Assembly (NCBI RefSeq): GCF_036013955.1
Contig: NZ_CP107903.1
Location: 5,828,001-5,892,000 of the forward strand
Direction: 5' to 3'
Length of the DNA: 64,000 nt
Source: Streptomyces sp. NBC_00459
GTDB taxonomy: Bacteria; Actinomycetota; Actinomycetes; Streptomycetales; Streptomycetaceae
The position numbers and the translations under genes were made by a program. This document shows positions 1-8,766 of this stretch, piece by piece; within the stretch, counting starts at the first letter, position 1; each line of letters begins with the position of its first letter. Below the pieces are notes generated by a model. It was not told the DNA's origin. It did not search any database and worked only from the letters and a program-made list of their open reading frames with translations.

Positions 1-183
1 GCCGCCCGGGGGCTCGGCGTCGCCGTCCTCAGCGAGTCGATGGCCGCGGACCACCGCGACCGCCTCACCGCCCGCACCATCGACGACGTCGAGACCCCGG
101 CGCTGCTCGCCCTGGTCTGGAGGAGAACACCCGACCCCGCCCTGCGTGAGCTGCTCGTGCACAGCCGCCGGGCATTCGCCTGA
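1..183 (+). CDS. LysR-family transcriptional regulator, C-terminal fragment
   Basis: The window opens inside this gene; 60 codons are open from base 1 to a TGA at 181-183. The peptide (ARGLGVAVLSESMA near its start, then PALLALVWRR and LRELLVHSRRAF) reads like the last helix-strand pair of a LysR substrate-binding domain, where a G(L/I)G(V/I)A segment is followed by the closing helix. The DNA-binding half lies outside the window, so neither its targets nor its ligand can be inferred. Confidence 0.6.
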   Translation, partial: AARGLGVAVLSESMAADHRDRLTARTIDDVETPALLALVWRRTPDPALRELLVHSRRAFA

Positions 184-547
184 CTCCTGCCCTCGCCGCC
201 CCCGCAGCCGCCGCCCCGGACCGCGCTCCCCGGACTGCCGCCGTACGCAGGCATGCCGGGCCGCCGATCGCCTCGGATCACAGCTTGATGAAGACCCGCA
301 AGCCGTCCGGCGGTTCACTCGGGGGACACAGGTGTGCCCCCACGGGGGAGGAAGTGCGGACATCGTCCGGTACGCGTACAGACCGCTCGCATCCACCTCA
401 CGGAACTCGCCGCGGCAGTCCACAGCAGCCCCACAGCCGCCTCGGCCGACTCCGCCCCGACCTGTCCGGACGCACAAGAGGTGCCGCTATCTTCCGCCCC
501 ACGGCAGCCGAACTCCCGCTGCCGTCAGGCGATTTGAGAGGTGGCAC
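184..547. other. intergenic region, promoter of the DNRLRE protein
   Basis: This stretch of about 360 bases separates the LysR tail from the next gene. It is open in several frames, but none has a convincing start or a recognisable product. The useful element is the purine-rich GAGAGGTG at 537-544, just before a TTG codon, which I take as the ribosome binding site of the next gene. I see no hairpin or repeat that stands out. Confidence 0.4.
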
Positions 548-3500
548 TTGAACAGGTACAGGGGGACGCTCGACGGGCACGGGGCCCGGTACAGAACCCG
601 CTACAGATCCCGGCACAGACACGGTATGCGTGCCGCATGGGTGGTACTGCTGCTCACGGGGTTCGTGGCGAGCGGGAGTCCGTCCGGCGGCGGGGCTCTG
701 CTGAGCACCGCCACAGGGGACTCATCCGCGGCGCCCGGAATCACCATTCCGGTCACCACCCTGGACGACACCGGGAGCGAGGGCGCGGCGAAGGCGCTGT
801 CGTTCCTGTCCGAGGATGAACTCGCGAGGCGCAAGGCGAAGCTGAGCGGGGAGCGCGTCGAGCTGACCTCGCGGCGCACCGAGAACTCCACGGTGTACGT
901 GAACCCGGACGGCACGCTGACGGCCGATTCGTACGCCGGCCCGGTGCGGGTGAAGCGGGCCGACGGCTCGTGGCAGGACATCGACACCGAACTGTCCGAC
1001 GAGGGTGCCGCACTGGAGCCCGAGGCGGCAGCCGCCGACATCACGGTGTCGGACGGCGGTGACAGGAAGCTCGCCTCCGTCGCCCAGGACGACGTGTCCC
1101 TGAGCCTGGGCTGGGAGGACACCCTGCCGACCCCGACGGTGGACGGCGACACCGCCTCCTACGCCCTGGGCGACGGCGAGACCCTGACGGTCACCGCCCT
1201 GAAGGAAGGTTTCTCCCAGAACGTCGTCCTAGACTCGGCCCCCGACGGCGCGCTCGCCTACCGCATCCCCGTCACCACGGAGGGACTCACCCTCTCCGAG
1301 GCCGACTCGGGACACCTGCTGCTCAGGAACGCCGACGGCGATCTGGTGGCCGAGGCCCCGGCGCCCATGATGTGGGACTCCTCCAAGGACGCGGCCTCCG
1401 GCGAGTCACAACACCTCGCCTCCGTCGACACGGAGATCGAGACGGCGGCCGACGGCACCCAGACCCTCGTACTCACCCCGGACGCCTCCTACTTCGACCA
1501 GGACCTGACCTACCCCGTCACCGTCGACCCGACCACCACGCTGGCAGCGACGACCGACACCTGGGTCGCCACCAACTACAACGACTCGCAGATATCCTCC
1601 ACCGAGCTGAAGTCGGGCACGTACGACGGCGGTGACACAGTCGCCCGTTCGTTCATGAAGTTCGATGTCTCGGACTTCGCGGGTACCGACATCCTCGACA
1701 CCAACCTGGCGCTGTACTCGTACTGGTCGTCGTCCTGCACGGAGGGCACGGGCACCGTGGTACGCCGTATCACCGAGTCCTGGTCGTCCTCCACGATCAC
1801 CTGGGCCGACAAGCCCGCGGGCACCAGCACGGGCCAGGTGATCAACACCGCGGCCAAGGGGTACTCCTCGGACTGCCCGGCCGGCACGATGAACTTCGAC
1901 ATCGACGACATCGTCCAGGCCTGGGCGGACGGCACCACCAACTACGGCCTCCTGGTCCGCGGCGTCAGCGAGACCGACTCCTACACCTGGCGCCGCTTCC
2001 GCTCCGCCAACTACGTCTCCGGCGACGGCTCGACCGAGCCGCACCTGACGGTCACGTACAACTCGTATCCCAAGACGAGTTCACCGACCCTCGCGCCGAG
2101 CACCACCAGCGGCACCGAGAAGATCGTCACCGCGCTCACGCCGGTGTTCTCCGCCAAGGTCACCGACGCGGACTCCGGCGCCAAGGCCCGCGTCCAGTAC
2201 GCGATCGAGCCCGACCCCGTCTACGCCGACACGACGTACTCGCTGACGAAGTCCAGCGCATACGTCAGCTCCGGCAAGGCGACCCCCCTGACCGTGCCGT
2301 CCTCGACCCCCCTGCCGGACGGCACCCACCTGCGCATCCGCGCCCGCGCCTACGACGGCACCGACTACTCCACGGCCTGGACGTCGTGGCAGACCTTCAC
2401 CGTGGACACGGGCGCACTCGACATCCCGGACGTCCCGAGCGACCTGCGGACCGGCGCCACCGAGACCGGCACACCGCTGCTGACCGCCGTCGTCACCGCG
2501 CTCGGACAGGACGACGTCGAGGCGCAGTACGTGCTCTACAACAGCTCCGGCACCGTCGTCGGCGACAGTCCCCTGGGCACGGCCACCGTCGCCTCGGGTG
2601 AGCGTGCCGCACTCCAGGTCCCGGACGGGCTGCTGACCGACGGAGCCACGTACAGATGGAAGGCGCGCGCCTGTGTCGGCGCCGTCTGCTCCTCGTACAG
2701 CGGGCTGAAGTCCTTCACCCTGGACGTCGCAGAGGAGGACACCACGGCCCCCGACGAGGACACCACCGGCACCGCTCCCACCGCGGTGAGCGAACTGACC
2801 GCCCGGGCCGGGGAGAAGGGCGCCCTGGTCACCTGGGCCGCGTCCGAGTTCACCGGCGACGAGGACGACGAGGTCACCTACACGGTCGTGGCGAAGCTCA
2901 ACGGCACCACGACCAGTGCGACCACGACGACCACGGGCACGTCCGCGATCCTCGCCGGCCTGACCAACGGCTCGGCGTACACGTTCACCGTGACACCGGC
3001 CAACGACTACGGCACCGGCGCCGGGACCACCTCGTCCTCGGTCACCCCGGTGGCGGTCACCGGAGGGACCGCCGCCTACCGGACGGTTCTGGAGGAGTAC
3101 CTCGCCGCCCAGAACGCCCTGCTCACCGGCGACCAGGTCAGCGCGGAGACGGCGGTCGCGGCGAGCGACAGCGGCGACGGCTTCGCGGACGTCCTCGACG
3201 CCGAACAGGCCACGCCCCTGACCGAGCGGGCCGGAGTGACCGGCGACGACATGGACGCCGAGGAGCCCGCCAGCACGCTCACGGACGTCCTGGCCATGCC
3301 CGGCACCACCGGCTCCACCGTCGACCTGAGAGCCACCGCCACCACCACCGCCACCTATGTGTCCGGGGTCGACGGCGAGACCCCCGACGCGACCGACGAC
3401 GGCGGGGTGACGACGGACATCTACACCTTCACGGCCGGCACGGCACCCAGCCTCACCGGCCACATCACCGCCGCGGCCGGCGAACGAACCGTCAGCGCGG

Positions 3501-4150
3501 GCGCCGAGGCCCTGACCGACTTCGGCGACACCCTCGACACCGGAACCCTCGACGACACCGACGACGCCTCCGAGTTCGACGGCGACAGCACCAGCACGAG
3601 CGCCACGGCGACCACCGTCTCCTACGACGCTCAGCAGGCCAGCGTGTCCATGTCCTACGGCGGAATCGCCGGCTGGGCCGTCAGCCACGCGTACCAGGAC
3701 GCCATGTACAGCCAGGACTGCACCAACTTCGTCTCCAGGGCACTCCACCTGGGCGGCGGGATGAAGAAGAAGTACGACTCGTACGCCTACTGGAACGAGG
3801 ACGATCTCGACTACTGGTGGCGCTACAAGGGCAAGGTGTACGGCTACAACCAGTCCCGCACCTGGATCAACGCCGCGGCGCTGAAGAACTTCGTCTACCA
3901 CTACGCCCTGTGGACGACGCACTCCACCAGCAGTGCCCAACTCGGGGACGTCATCTTCTACGACTGGGATCCGGACAGGAAGGACGGCGTCGAGCACTCC
4001 TCCGTCATCTCGAAGATCGACGCGAACGGGAAGATCTTCGTGGCACAGCACAATCACAACTACAAGTACCGGCCTCTCACCACCCAGCGAAAGCTCGTAC
4101 CCGAAATGAAGATCTGGATCTACAAGGTGTGGCCGGAGTGGTACTCGTGA
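548..4150 (+). CDS. secreted DNRLRE / fibronectin III / amidase-domain protein
   Basis: An exported protein of about 1200 residues. A basic N terminus runs into a hydrophobic segment (MRAAWVVLLLTGFVASG, from base 626), which looks like a signal peptide. Around residues 330-505 is a DNRLRE domain (TDTWVATNYNDS, SFMKFDVSDF, ITWADKPAG, DIVQAWADG), typical of cell-surface proteins. Later come fibronectin-III-like modules (about 745-835) and a C-terminal amidase-like domain with the DCTNFVSRAL motif (Cys1058) and a GVEHSSVI motif (His1150), the expected Cys/His pair of a papain-fold amidase. I infer a wall- or matrix-acting hydrolase. The start is uncertain: TTG 548 has a GAGAGGTG site just upstream, while ATG 626 is the alternative. 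The frame is open further upstream, but that part does not look like protein. Confidence 0.75.
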   Translation: MNRYRGTLDGHGARYRTRYRSRHRHGMRAAWVVLLLTGFVASGSPSGGGALLSTATGDSSAAPGITIPVTTLDDTGSEGAAKALSFLSEDELARRKAKLSGERVELTSRRTENSTVYVNPDGTLTADSYAGPVRVKRADGSWQDIDTELSDEGAALEPEAAAADITVSDGGDRKLASVAQDDVSLSLGWEDTLPTPTVDGDTASYALGDGETLTVTALKEGFSQNVVLDSAPDGALAYRIPVTTEGLTLSEADSGHLLLRNADGDLVAEAPAPMMWDSSKDAASGESQHLASVDTEIETAADGTQTLVLTPDASYFDQDLTYPVTVDPTTTLAATTDTWVATNYNDSQISSTELKSGTYDGGDTVARSFMKFDVSDFAGTDILDTNLALYSYWSSSCTEGTGTVVRRITESWSSSTITWADKPAGTSTGQVINTAAKGYSSDCPAGTMNFDIDDIVQAWADGTTNYGLLVRGVSETDSYTWRRFRSANYVSGDGSTEPHLTVTYNSYPKTSSPTLAPSTTSGTEKIVTALTPVFSAKVTDADSGAKARVQYAIEPDPVYADTTYSLTKSSAYVSSGKATPLTVPSSTPLPDGTHLRIRARAYDGTDYSTAWTSWQTFTVDTGALDIPDVPSDLRTGATETGTPLLTAVVTALGQDDVEAQYVLYNSSGTVVGDSPLGTATVASGERAALQVPDGLLTDGATYRWKARACVGAVCSSYSGLKSFTLDVAEEDTTAPDEDTTGTAPTAVSELTARAGEKGALVTWAASEFTGDEDDEVTYTVVAKLNGTTTSATTTTTGTSAILAGLTNGSAYTFTVTPANDYGTGAGTTSSSVTPVAVTGGTAAYRTVLEEYLAAQNALLTGDQVSAETAVAASDSGDGFADVLDAEQATPLTERAGVTGDDMDAEEPASTLTDVLAMPGTTGSTVDLRATATTTATYVSGVDGETPDATDDGGVTTDIYTFTAGTAPSLTGHITAAAGERTVSAGAEALTDFGDTLDTGTLDDTDDASEFDGDSTSTSATATTVSYDAQQASVSMSYGGIAGWAVSHAYQDAMYSQDCTNFVSRALHLGGGMKKKYDSYAYWNEDDLDYWWRYKGKVYGYNQSRTWINAAALKNFVYHYALWTTHSTSSAQLGDVIFYDWDPDRKDGVEHSSVISKIDANGKIFVAQHNHNYKYRPLTTQRKLVPEMKIWIYKVWPEWYS

Positions 4151-4485
4151 CCGAAGAATCCATGGCGACAACCACAACCGAGGTCGGCCAGGTCTCGCGG
4201 CACCGCGGGATCCTCGTGGCGGAGGCCGCGACGGCGCTCGTCCTTGCCCTCGTGGTCGGCGTCTGGGCCTACACGGACCCGTACACCTCGCTGGACACGC
4301 GGGCGGTGCTGCTGCGTGTCGTGGTGGGCGTGGTGGTGTCGGTGGGCCTCAGCGCCGTGCTCCTCAGCCGTGGAGGCCGTGTTCCGCGGAACCTCGGTCG
4401 GGCGGTGATCGCCCTGCGGGCACCGGTGCTGGTGGTGTACCTGCTGGGCTTCCTGCTGCCGAAGATCACGTCCGCACTGCTGTAA
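4147..4485 (+). CDS. small three-helix membrane protein
   Basis: A protein of 112 residues whose GTG start overlaps the stop of the preceding secreted protein (GTGA), which implies translational coupling. Three hydrophobic stretches are visible: ILVAEAATALVLALVVGVWA, VLLRVVVGVVVSVGLSAVLL and VIALRAPVLVVYLLGFLLP. It has no catalytic motif and I do not recognise the family. The coupling suggests that it anchors, exports or protects against the amidase protein, but that is inference from position. ATG at 4162 is an alternative start. A strong hairpin follows the stop. Confidence 0.65.
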   Translation: MTEESMATTTTEVGQVSRHRGILVAEAATALVLALVVGVWAYTDPYTSLDTRAVLLRVVVGVVVSVGLSAVLLSRGGRVPRNLGRAVIALRAPVLVVYLLGFLLPKITSALL

Positions 4486-4496
4486 CCCCGCCCGCC

Positions 4497-4533
4497 CGCG
4501 GCGCGGCACGTCTCCTGGACGTGCCGCGCCGCG
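4497..4533 (+). terminator. perfect 16-bp hairpin after the membrane protein gene
   Basis: Bases 4497-4512 and 4518-4533 are exact reverse complements (arm CGCGGCGCGGCACGTC) around a 5-base loop. No T-tract follows, as is usual for GC-rich actinobacterial terminators. It lies 12 bases after the stop and probably ends the two-gene transcript. Confidence 0.75.
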
Positions 4534-4725
4534 ACAGCCGAGGTGAGCCGGTCCGCTCCAGCCACGGACTCGGCGGAGATCCTGCCTCGCGGACCTGCTG
4601 CAAAGGCCCGTGCCGGGCGCGCCGAGGTGATTCCTGATCATGACGTCACCCTTTGTGATGACGGTTCCGGATTCCGGCCGTTACCGTGTGAGGGCAGGCC
4701 GAGAATTCCGTCCATGGGAGGAATC

Positions 4726-5340
4726 ATGACCGCCGAGCCCGTTGCCGAGCCGACCGCTGAGCCCGGCTGCCGCTGGCCGGTGCCGCCCCAGGACGGGTAC
4801 ACCGTGGACGATCTGTTCACGCTGCCCGACCTCCCGCCGCACACCGAGCTGATCGACGGGAGCCTGGTTTTTGTGAGTCCGCAGCGGCGTTTCCACGCCA
4901 AGATGATCGAATTGCTGATGAACGGCCTGCGCCGGACTGTCCCCGAGGATCTGAGCGTCGAGCGTGAGATGACCGTGGTGCTGGACCGCCGCAACGGCCC
5001 TGAACCCGACCTCTCCGTCGTCCGCGCGGCGGCCATCACCGGCTTGGAGCAGACCCGATTTCGGGCCGAGGACGTCCTGCTCGCCATCGAGGTCGTCTCC
5101 CCCGACTCAGAGGCCCGCGACCGTGACGCCAAGCCCCGCAAGTACGCCGCCGCAGGCATCCCCTACTTCTGGCTCGTCGAGATGGCCGACCCCAACCAAC
5201 ACCCGGTCGTCCGTGCTTACGAGATCGACCCGGTGAACAAGACCTACGCCCTCACCGGCATCCACCACGACCATCTCAAGCTCACCGCGCCTTACGACAT
5301 CGACGTCGACATCACGCTGGACGCGCTCAGGAAGGTCTGA
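4726..5340 (+). CDS. Uma2-family (PD-(D/E)XK nuclease-fold) protein
   Basis: A protein of 204 residues with the Uma2/DUF820 pattern: GYTVDDLFTLPDLPPHTELIDGSL at the start, then PEPDLSVV, LLAIEVVSPDSEARDRDAKPRKYAAAGIPYFWLVE. The D..EV.S...D...K order corresponds to the restriction-endonuclease-fold active site. The family is abundant in cyanobacteria and Streptomyces and its physiological role is not settled. The ATG at 4726 follows GGGAGG with good spacing. The frame is open upstream to about 4543, but the earlier codons do not resemble the family. It converges on the acetyltransferase with a three-base gap. Confidence 0.8.
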   Translation: MTAEPVAEPTAEPGCRWPVPPQDGYTVDDLFTLPDLPPHTELIDGSLVFVSPQRRFHAKMIELLMNGLRRTVPEDLSVEREMTVVLDRRNGPEPDLSVVRAAAITGLEQTRFRAEDVLLAIEVVSPDSEARDRDAKPRKYAAAGIPYFWLVEMADPNQHPVVRAYEIDPVNKTYALTGIHHDHLKLTAPYDIDVDITLDALRKV

Positions 5341-5343
5341 CCG

Positions 5344-5802
5344 TCAGCCAGGTGTGACGGTACGCAACCGCTTCGTCAGCGTGTACTCCGTCACCCCCGG
5401 TGGATAGTCCGGGATCACGCACACCACCTCGTACCCCTGCTTCCGGTAGAAGTCCGGTGCCTGGAAGTCCCAGGTCTCCAGGCGTGCGTGGGTGCATGCG
5501 CGCTCCTCGTGTGCCTTGCGCTCCGCTTCCGCGAGGAGTCGGGAGCCCAGGCCGCTGCCCCGGTGCGGGGCGTCGACCCAGAGATACGCCACATGCAGCC
5601 AGGCCGTCCAGGTGTGGCCGACGAGGCCGCCGGCCAGGCTTCCGTCCTCGTTCAACGCCCATACGTGGAGCGGGATTTCGCGCTCGGCAGGGGTGCCGCG
5701 CAGGGCGCGCAGGACGGGTGATGCCGCCGTGTTCGCGTCGCGCAACCGCGACCGGAGCAGGGTGAGCCATTCCTTGTCGACTTCTGTCTCAATACGAAAC
5801 AT
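5344..5802 (-). CDS. GNAT-family N-acetyltransferase
   Basis: A protein of 152 residues with the GNAT core: YLWVDAPHRGSGLGSRLLAEAERKA carries the acetyl-CoA pyrophosphate loop (R/Q-x-x-G-x-G/A), followed by ARLETWDFQAPDFYRKQGYEV, the beta-5/alpha-4 'NxxAxxFYxkxGF' element. The substrate cannot be read from the sequence. The start is taken at ATG 5802 (MFRIETEVDKE); ATG 5814 and a TTG at 5829 are in frame and possible. A GGTG lies six bases before 5802. Confidence 0.8.
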   Translation of the reverse strand: MFRIETEVDKEWLTLLRSRLRDANTAASPVLRALRGTPAEREIPLHVWALNEDGSLAGGLVGHTWTAWLHVAYLWVDAPHRGSGLGSRLLAEAERKAHEERACTHARLETWDFQAPDFYRKQGYEVVCVIPDYPPGVTEYTLTKRLRTVTPG

Positions 5803-5872
5803 GCGGCACACCATAAACGCCCTGGCCAATCAGTTCTGTGAATTACCTTCCGCTCCTGCCTCCCGGCCGTAC

Positions 5873-5911
5873 CCTGATGAACAGCACCGGTGGGGGCCGG
5901 TGCTGATCAGG
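5873..5911. repeat. bulged hairpin in the response-regulator leader
   Basis: CCTGAT and CAGCACCGG (5873-5878, 5882-5890, separated by a three-base bulge) pair with CCGGTGCTG and ATCAGG (5897-5911) around a TGGGGG loop. It sits between the divergent acetyltransferase and the response-regulator gene, 200 bases before the GTG of the latter. It may be a leader structure, an operator, or a terminator for reverse transcription. Nothing else is clear in the rest of this roughly 310-base gap apart from the ribosome binding site. Confidence 0.5.
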
Positions 5912-6111
5912 GGGCGAGACAGTCGGGTACGACGCCCGGAGTGGGGGTAGCAGTCATCGCACGGCGGCGGCCGTGCGCCGGTGACCGCGGCAGCCCCGTC
6001 CCAGGCCAGAAGCAACAGCCGGGGACTGCTCCGGGCGTCGTGTCCGCACGGGTTGTCCCCCCGACGATTGGGTGTCCCCAGCTCTTGAGGAGCTCGGGGA
6101 AGGGGGTTTCA

Positions 6112-6885
6112 GTGGTTCGCATCCGAGTCCTGGTCGTCGACGACCATCGCATCTTCGCCGAGTCGCTCGCCGCCGCCCTGGCGGCGGAGCCCGACGTCGA
6201 CGTCTCCGCCGCAGGCAGCGGTCCCGCCGCGCTGCGCAGTCTGGAGCGCGCGGTGGCCGAGGGCCGCCGGTTCGACGTCCTGCTCGTCGACTCCGACCTG
6301 GGCGGCAACGTGCCCGGGGCGCGGTCGGCGGTGCCCGTGCAGGAGGGCAACGCGGAGGGTCTCGTCGACGGCATCTCGCTGGTCGCGGGCGTCCGTTCGG
6401 CACATCCGCATGTACGGATCGTCGTCCTCGCCGAGAAGGACGACCCCCGTAGGGCCGCGCTCGCCCTGCAGGCCGGCGCCTCCGGCTGGGTCGCCAAGGA
6501 CTGCTCTCTGTCCCGGCTGCTGACCGTCATCCGGGGCGTGCTGCGCGACGAGACGCATCTCCCGCCGGCCCTTCTCACCGGTGTGCTGCGCGAGTTGACC
6601 GCCGCCCGCAAGCACCGCACCGAGAGCGAGCGGCTCGTCGAGTCGCTGACGCCCAGGGAGCGGGAAGTGCTGCGGTGCATGGTCGCCGGGCTGGGCCGGA
6701 AAGCCGTTGCCGAACGGCTGTTCCTCTCCCCGCACACCGTGCGTACACACATGCAGAACGTGCTGGGCAAACTCGGCGTCCACTCCACGCTCGCCGCCGT
6801 CGCTCTCGCCCGACGGGCCGGGGTCGGACCCGTCGACCTGGGCCACGGTGGACGGATCACGGTGGAGGAGAGCAGCAGCGCCTGA
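6112..6885 (+). CDS. LuxR/NarL-family two-component response regulator
   Basis: A protein of 257 residues. The receiver domain starts with IRVLVVDDHRIFAESL (acidic pair) and has VLLVDSDLGG, making Asp60 the likely phospho-acceptor; its middle is longer than usual (GGNVPGARSAVPVQEGNAEGLVDG insert). The C-terminal LuxR helix-turn-helix is textbook: LTPREREVLRCMVAGLGRKAVAERLFLSPHTVRTHMQNVLGKLGV. The GTG at 6112 follows a GGGAAGGGGG stretch; codons further upstream in frame look non-coding. No histidine kinase is adjacent, so its partner is unknown; the kinase at 20126 is far away. Confidence 0.9.
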   Translation: MVRIRVLVVDDHRIFAESLAAALAAEPDVDVSAAGSGPAALRSLERAVAEGRRFDVLLVDSDLGGNVPGARSAVPVQEGNAEGLVDGISLVAGVRSAHPHVRIVVLAEKDDPRRAALALQAGASGWVAKDCSLSRLLTVIRGVLRDETHLPPALLTGVLRELTAARKHRTESERLVESLTPREREVLRCMVAGLGRKAVAERLFLSPHTVRTHMQNVLGKLGVHSTLAAVALARRAGVGPVDLGHGGRITVEESSSA

Positions 6886-6922
6886 CCGGTGGCAGCACCT
6901 GACCGGTCGGCGTATCCCGGTG

Positions 6923-7420
6923 TCAGCCGGGGATGTTGTCGAACGGCGCGGTCAACTGGCGCAGCAGCCCCGCCAGTTCGCCCCGCTGTCCCCGTGACAG
7001 CTCCGCCAGGATCGCGCGCTCCTGGTCGAGCAGGCCCGCGAGCGCCTGATCCGCCCTGTCCTGGCCCTCCGGCGTGAGCCGGACAAGCACTCCCCGCCGG
7101 TCGCTGGGGTCGGGGAGGCGCTCCACCAGGCCCTTCTTCGTCAACCGGTCGATGCGGTTCGTCATCGTGCCCGAGGTGACCAGGGTCTGGGTGAGGAGCT
7201 GCCCGGGGGAGAGTTGATACGGGTTTCCGGCGCGCCTGAGCGCGGTCAGGACGTCGAACTCCCAGGGCTCCAGGGCGTGCTCGGCGAACGCCAGCCTGCG
7301 CGCCCGGTCCAGGTGCCGGGCAAGCCTGCTGACCCGGCTGAGCACTTCGAGTGGTTCCACGTCGAGGTCCGGGCGCTCCCGGCGCCACGCAGCGACCAGC
7401 CGATCGACCTCGTCCTCCAT
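6923..7420 (-). CDS. MarR-family transcriptional regulator
   Basis: A protein of 165 residues with the winged helix of the MarR family: LEPWEFDVLTALRRAG, LSPGQLLTQTLVTSGTMTNRIDRLTKKGLVERLPDPSDRRGVLVRLTPEGQ, including the wing motif DxRxxxVxLT. It is divergent from the methyltransferase gene at 7550. The gap between them holds overlapping CTTG/CAAG palindromes, a sensible place for autoregulation and for control of the methyltransferase pair. The ligand is unknown. Confidence 0.92.
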   Translation of the reverse strand: MEDEVDRLVAAWRRERPDLDVEPLEVLSRVSRLARHLDRARRLAFAEHALEPWEFDVLTALRRAGNPYQLSPGQLLTQTLVTSGTMTNRIDRLTKKGLVERLPDPSDRRGVLVRLTPEGQDRADQALAGLLDQERAILAELSRGQRGELAGLLRQLTAPFDNIPG

Positions 7421-7456
7421 GGCGATCAGTGTAGTGGTTGTGTCGATGTGAAGTCT

Positions 7457-7483
7457 CTTGGCCTCAAGTCTCTTGACGTCGAG
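7457..7483. promoter_or_regulatory. candidate MarR operator, overlapping palindromes
   Basis: Three inverted repeats share arms: CTTGGCCTCAAG (7457-7468), TCAAGTCTCTTGA (7464-7476) and CTTGACGTCGAG (7472-7483). Half-sites therefore recur every 7 or 8 bases on alternating strands. The array lies 37 bases from the MarR start and 67 bases before the methyltransferase start. Assignment to MarR is inferred from position and from the palindromic shape of known MarR sites. Confidence 0.55.
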
Positions 7484-7549
7484 ATATTTTCTCGGTCAGG
7501 GTGGAGTCGTAGACGGTGATCGTCCCCCTGACTTCCGGGAGAGCCCTCC

Positions 7550-8389
7550 ATGCCTGCCACCACCCCCACCTGGGACCCCGCCCAGTACCTCCGCCACGCC
7601 GACCACCGAGCCCGCCCCTTCACCGACCTCCTCGCCCGAGTCCCCGCCCTGCCCGCCACCGAGCCGCGCATCGCCGACCTCGGCTGCGGCCCCGGCAACG
7701 TCACCGCCGTACTCGCCGACCGCTGGCCCACCGCGCACATCACCGGGTACGACAACTCCGCCCCGATGCTGGAACGGGCGGCGCGGTACGCGGGCCCCAC
7801 GGCGGACGGCGGACGCCTCGACTTCGCCCACGCGGACGCCTCGGCCTGGACGCCCTCCGAGACGTACGACCTGATCGTCTCCAACGCCGCCCTCCAGTGG
7901 GTCGAGGGGCACCTCGACGCGTTCCCGGCCTGGCTGGACGCCGTCGCGCCCGGTGGGACCTTCGCCTTCCAGGTGCCGAACAACCTCGACGCGCCCCTGC
8001 ACAGCCTGATGCGCGAGCTGGGCACCGGCGCCCGCTGGAGGAGCCGCCTGGGCGAGGTGCTGCGCCACGACGACTCCGTCCACGCACCCCTCGTCTACCT
8101 CGACCGCCTCGCCCGGCTCGGCTGCGAGGCGGACGTGTGGGAGACGACGTACCTGCACGTCCTGCAGGGCGAGGACCCGGTGCTGGACTGGGTCAAGGGG
8201 ACGGGACTGGTGCCCGTCCTCACCGCCCTGGCGGACGATCCGGAGGCACGGGACGCGTTCGTCACGGAGTACCGCGACCTGCTGCGCGCGGTGTATCCGA
8301 CGGAGACGTACGGCACGGTGCTGCCGTTCCAGCGGCTGTTCGCCGTGGCGCGGAAAGGTGGAACAGCGGAAGGGCGGGCTGAGCGGTGA
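7550..8389 (+). CDS. tam: trans-aconitate 2-methyltransferase
   Basis: A protein of 279 residues. Motif I is IADLGCGPGNVTAVLADRWP, followed by ITGYDNSAPML (acidic residue binding the SAM ribose), FAHADASAWTPSETYDLIVSNAALQWV and GGTFAFQVPNNLDAPLHSLMREL. These match the Tam family, which methylates trans-aconitate to its monomethyl ester and so clears an inhibitor of aconitase. The length fits the family. The start is ATG 7550 after GGGAGAGCC. The stop overlaps the GTG of the following VOC gene, and the gene is divergent from a MarR regulator. Confidence 0.88.
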   Translation: MPATTPTWDPAQYLRHADHRARPFTDLLARVPALPATEPRIADLGCGPGNVTAVLADRWPTAHITGYDNSAPMLERAARYAGPTADGGRLDFAHADASAWTPSETYDLIVSNAALQWVEGHLDAFPAWLDAVAPGGTFAFQVPNNLDAPLHSLMRELGTGARWRSRLGEVLRHDDSVHAPLVYLDRLARLGCEADVWETTYLHVLQGEDPVLDWVKGTGLVPVLTALADDPEARDAFVTEYRDLLRAVYPTETYGTVLPFQRLFAVARKGGTAEGRAER

Positions 8390-8766
8390 TCGCCGCCGTC
8401 GACCATGTGCAGCTGGCCGCGCCGGCCGGCACGGAGGATGCCCTGCGGGCGTACTACGTCGGCATCCTCGGCATGACCGAGATCCCGAAACCGCCGGCCC
8501 TGGCCGCGCGGGGCGGGTGCTGGTTCCAGGCGGGGCCGGTACAGCTGCATCTCGGGGTGGAGGAGAACTTCAGGGCGGCGAGGAAGGCCCACCCGGGGCT
8601 GAGGGTCACCGAGACCGAGGCGTACGCGGAGAAGCTGGTCGCAGGTGGGGCATCGGTGGCCTGGGACGACGAACTCCCTGGCCACCGACGGTTCTTCTCG
8701 TACGACCCGGTGGGCAACCGGCTGGAGTTCCTGGAGAGGGTCAGACCGTGCGGCCCAGGTGGGTGA
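8386..8766 (+). CDS. VOC-superfamily (glyoxalase-like) protein
   Basis: A protein of 126 residues beginning IAAVDHVQLAAPAGTEDALRAYYVGILGMTEIPKP, the first beta-alpha-beta module of a vicinal oxygen chelate fold, and ending RRFFSYDPVGNRLEFLE with the usual metal-site Glu. The His in DHVQL and that Glu are the recognisable metal ligands. The reaction is unknown. The GTG start overlaps the tam stop (GTGA), so the two are coupled. Its last 26 bases overlap the convergent RelE-like toxin gene. Confidence 0.8.
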   Translation: MIAAVDHVQLAAPAGTEDALRAYYVGILGMTEIPKPPALAARGGCWFQAGPVQLHLGVEENFRAARKAHPGLRVTETEAYAEKLVAGGASVAWDDELPGHRRFFSYDPVGNRLEFLERVRPCGPGG

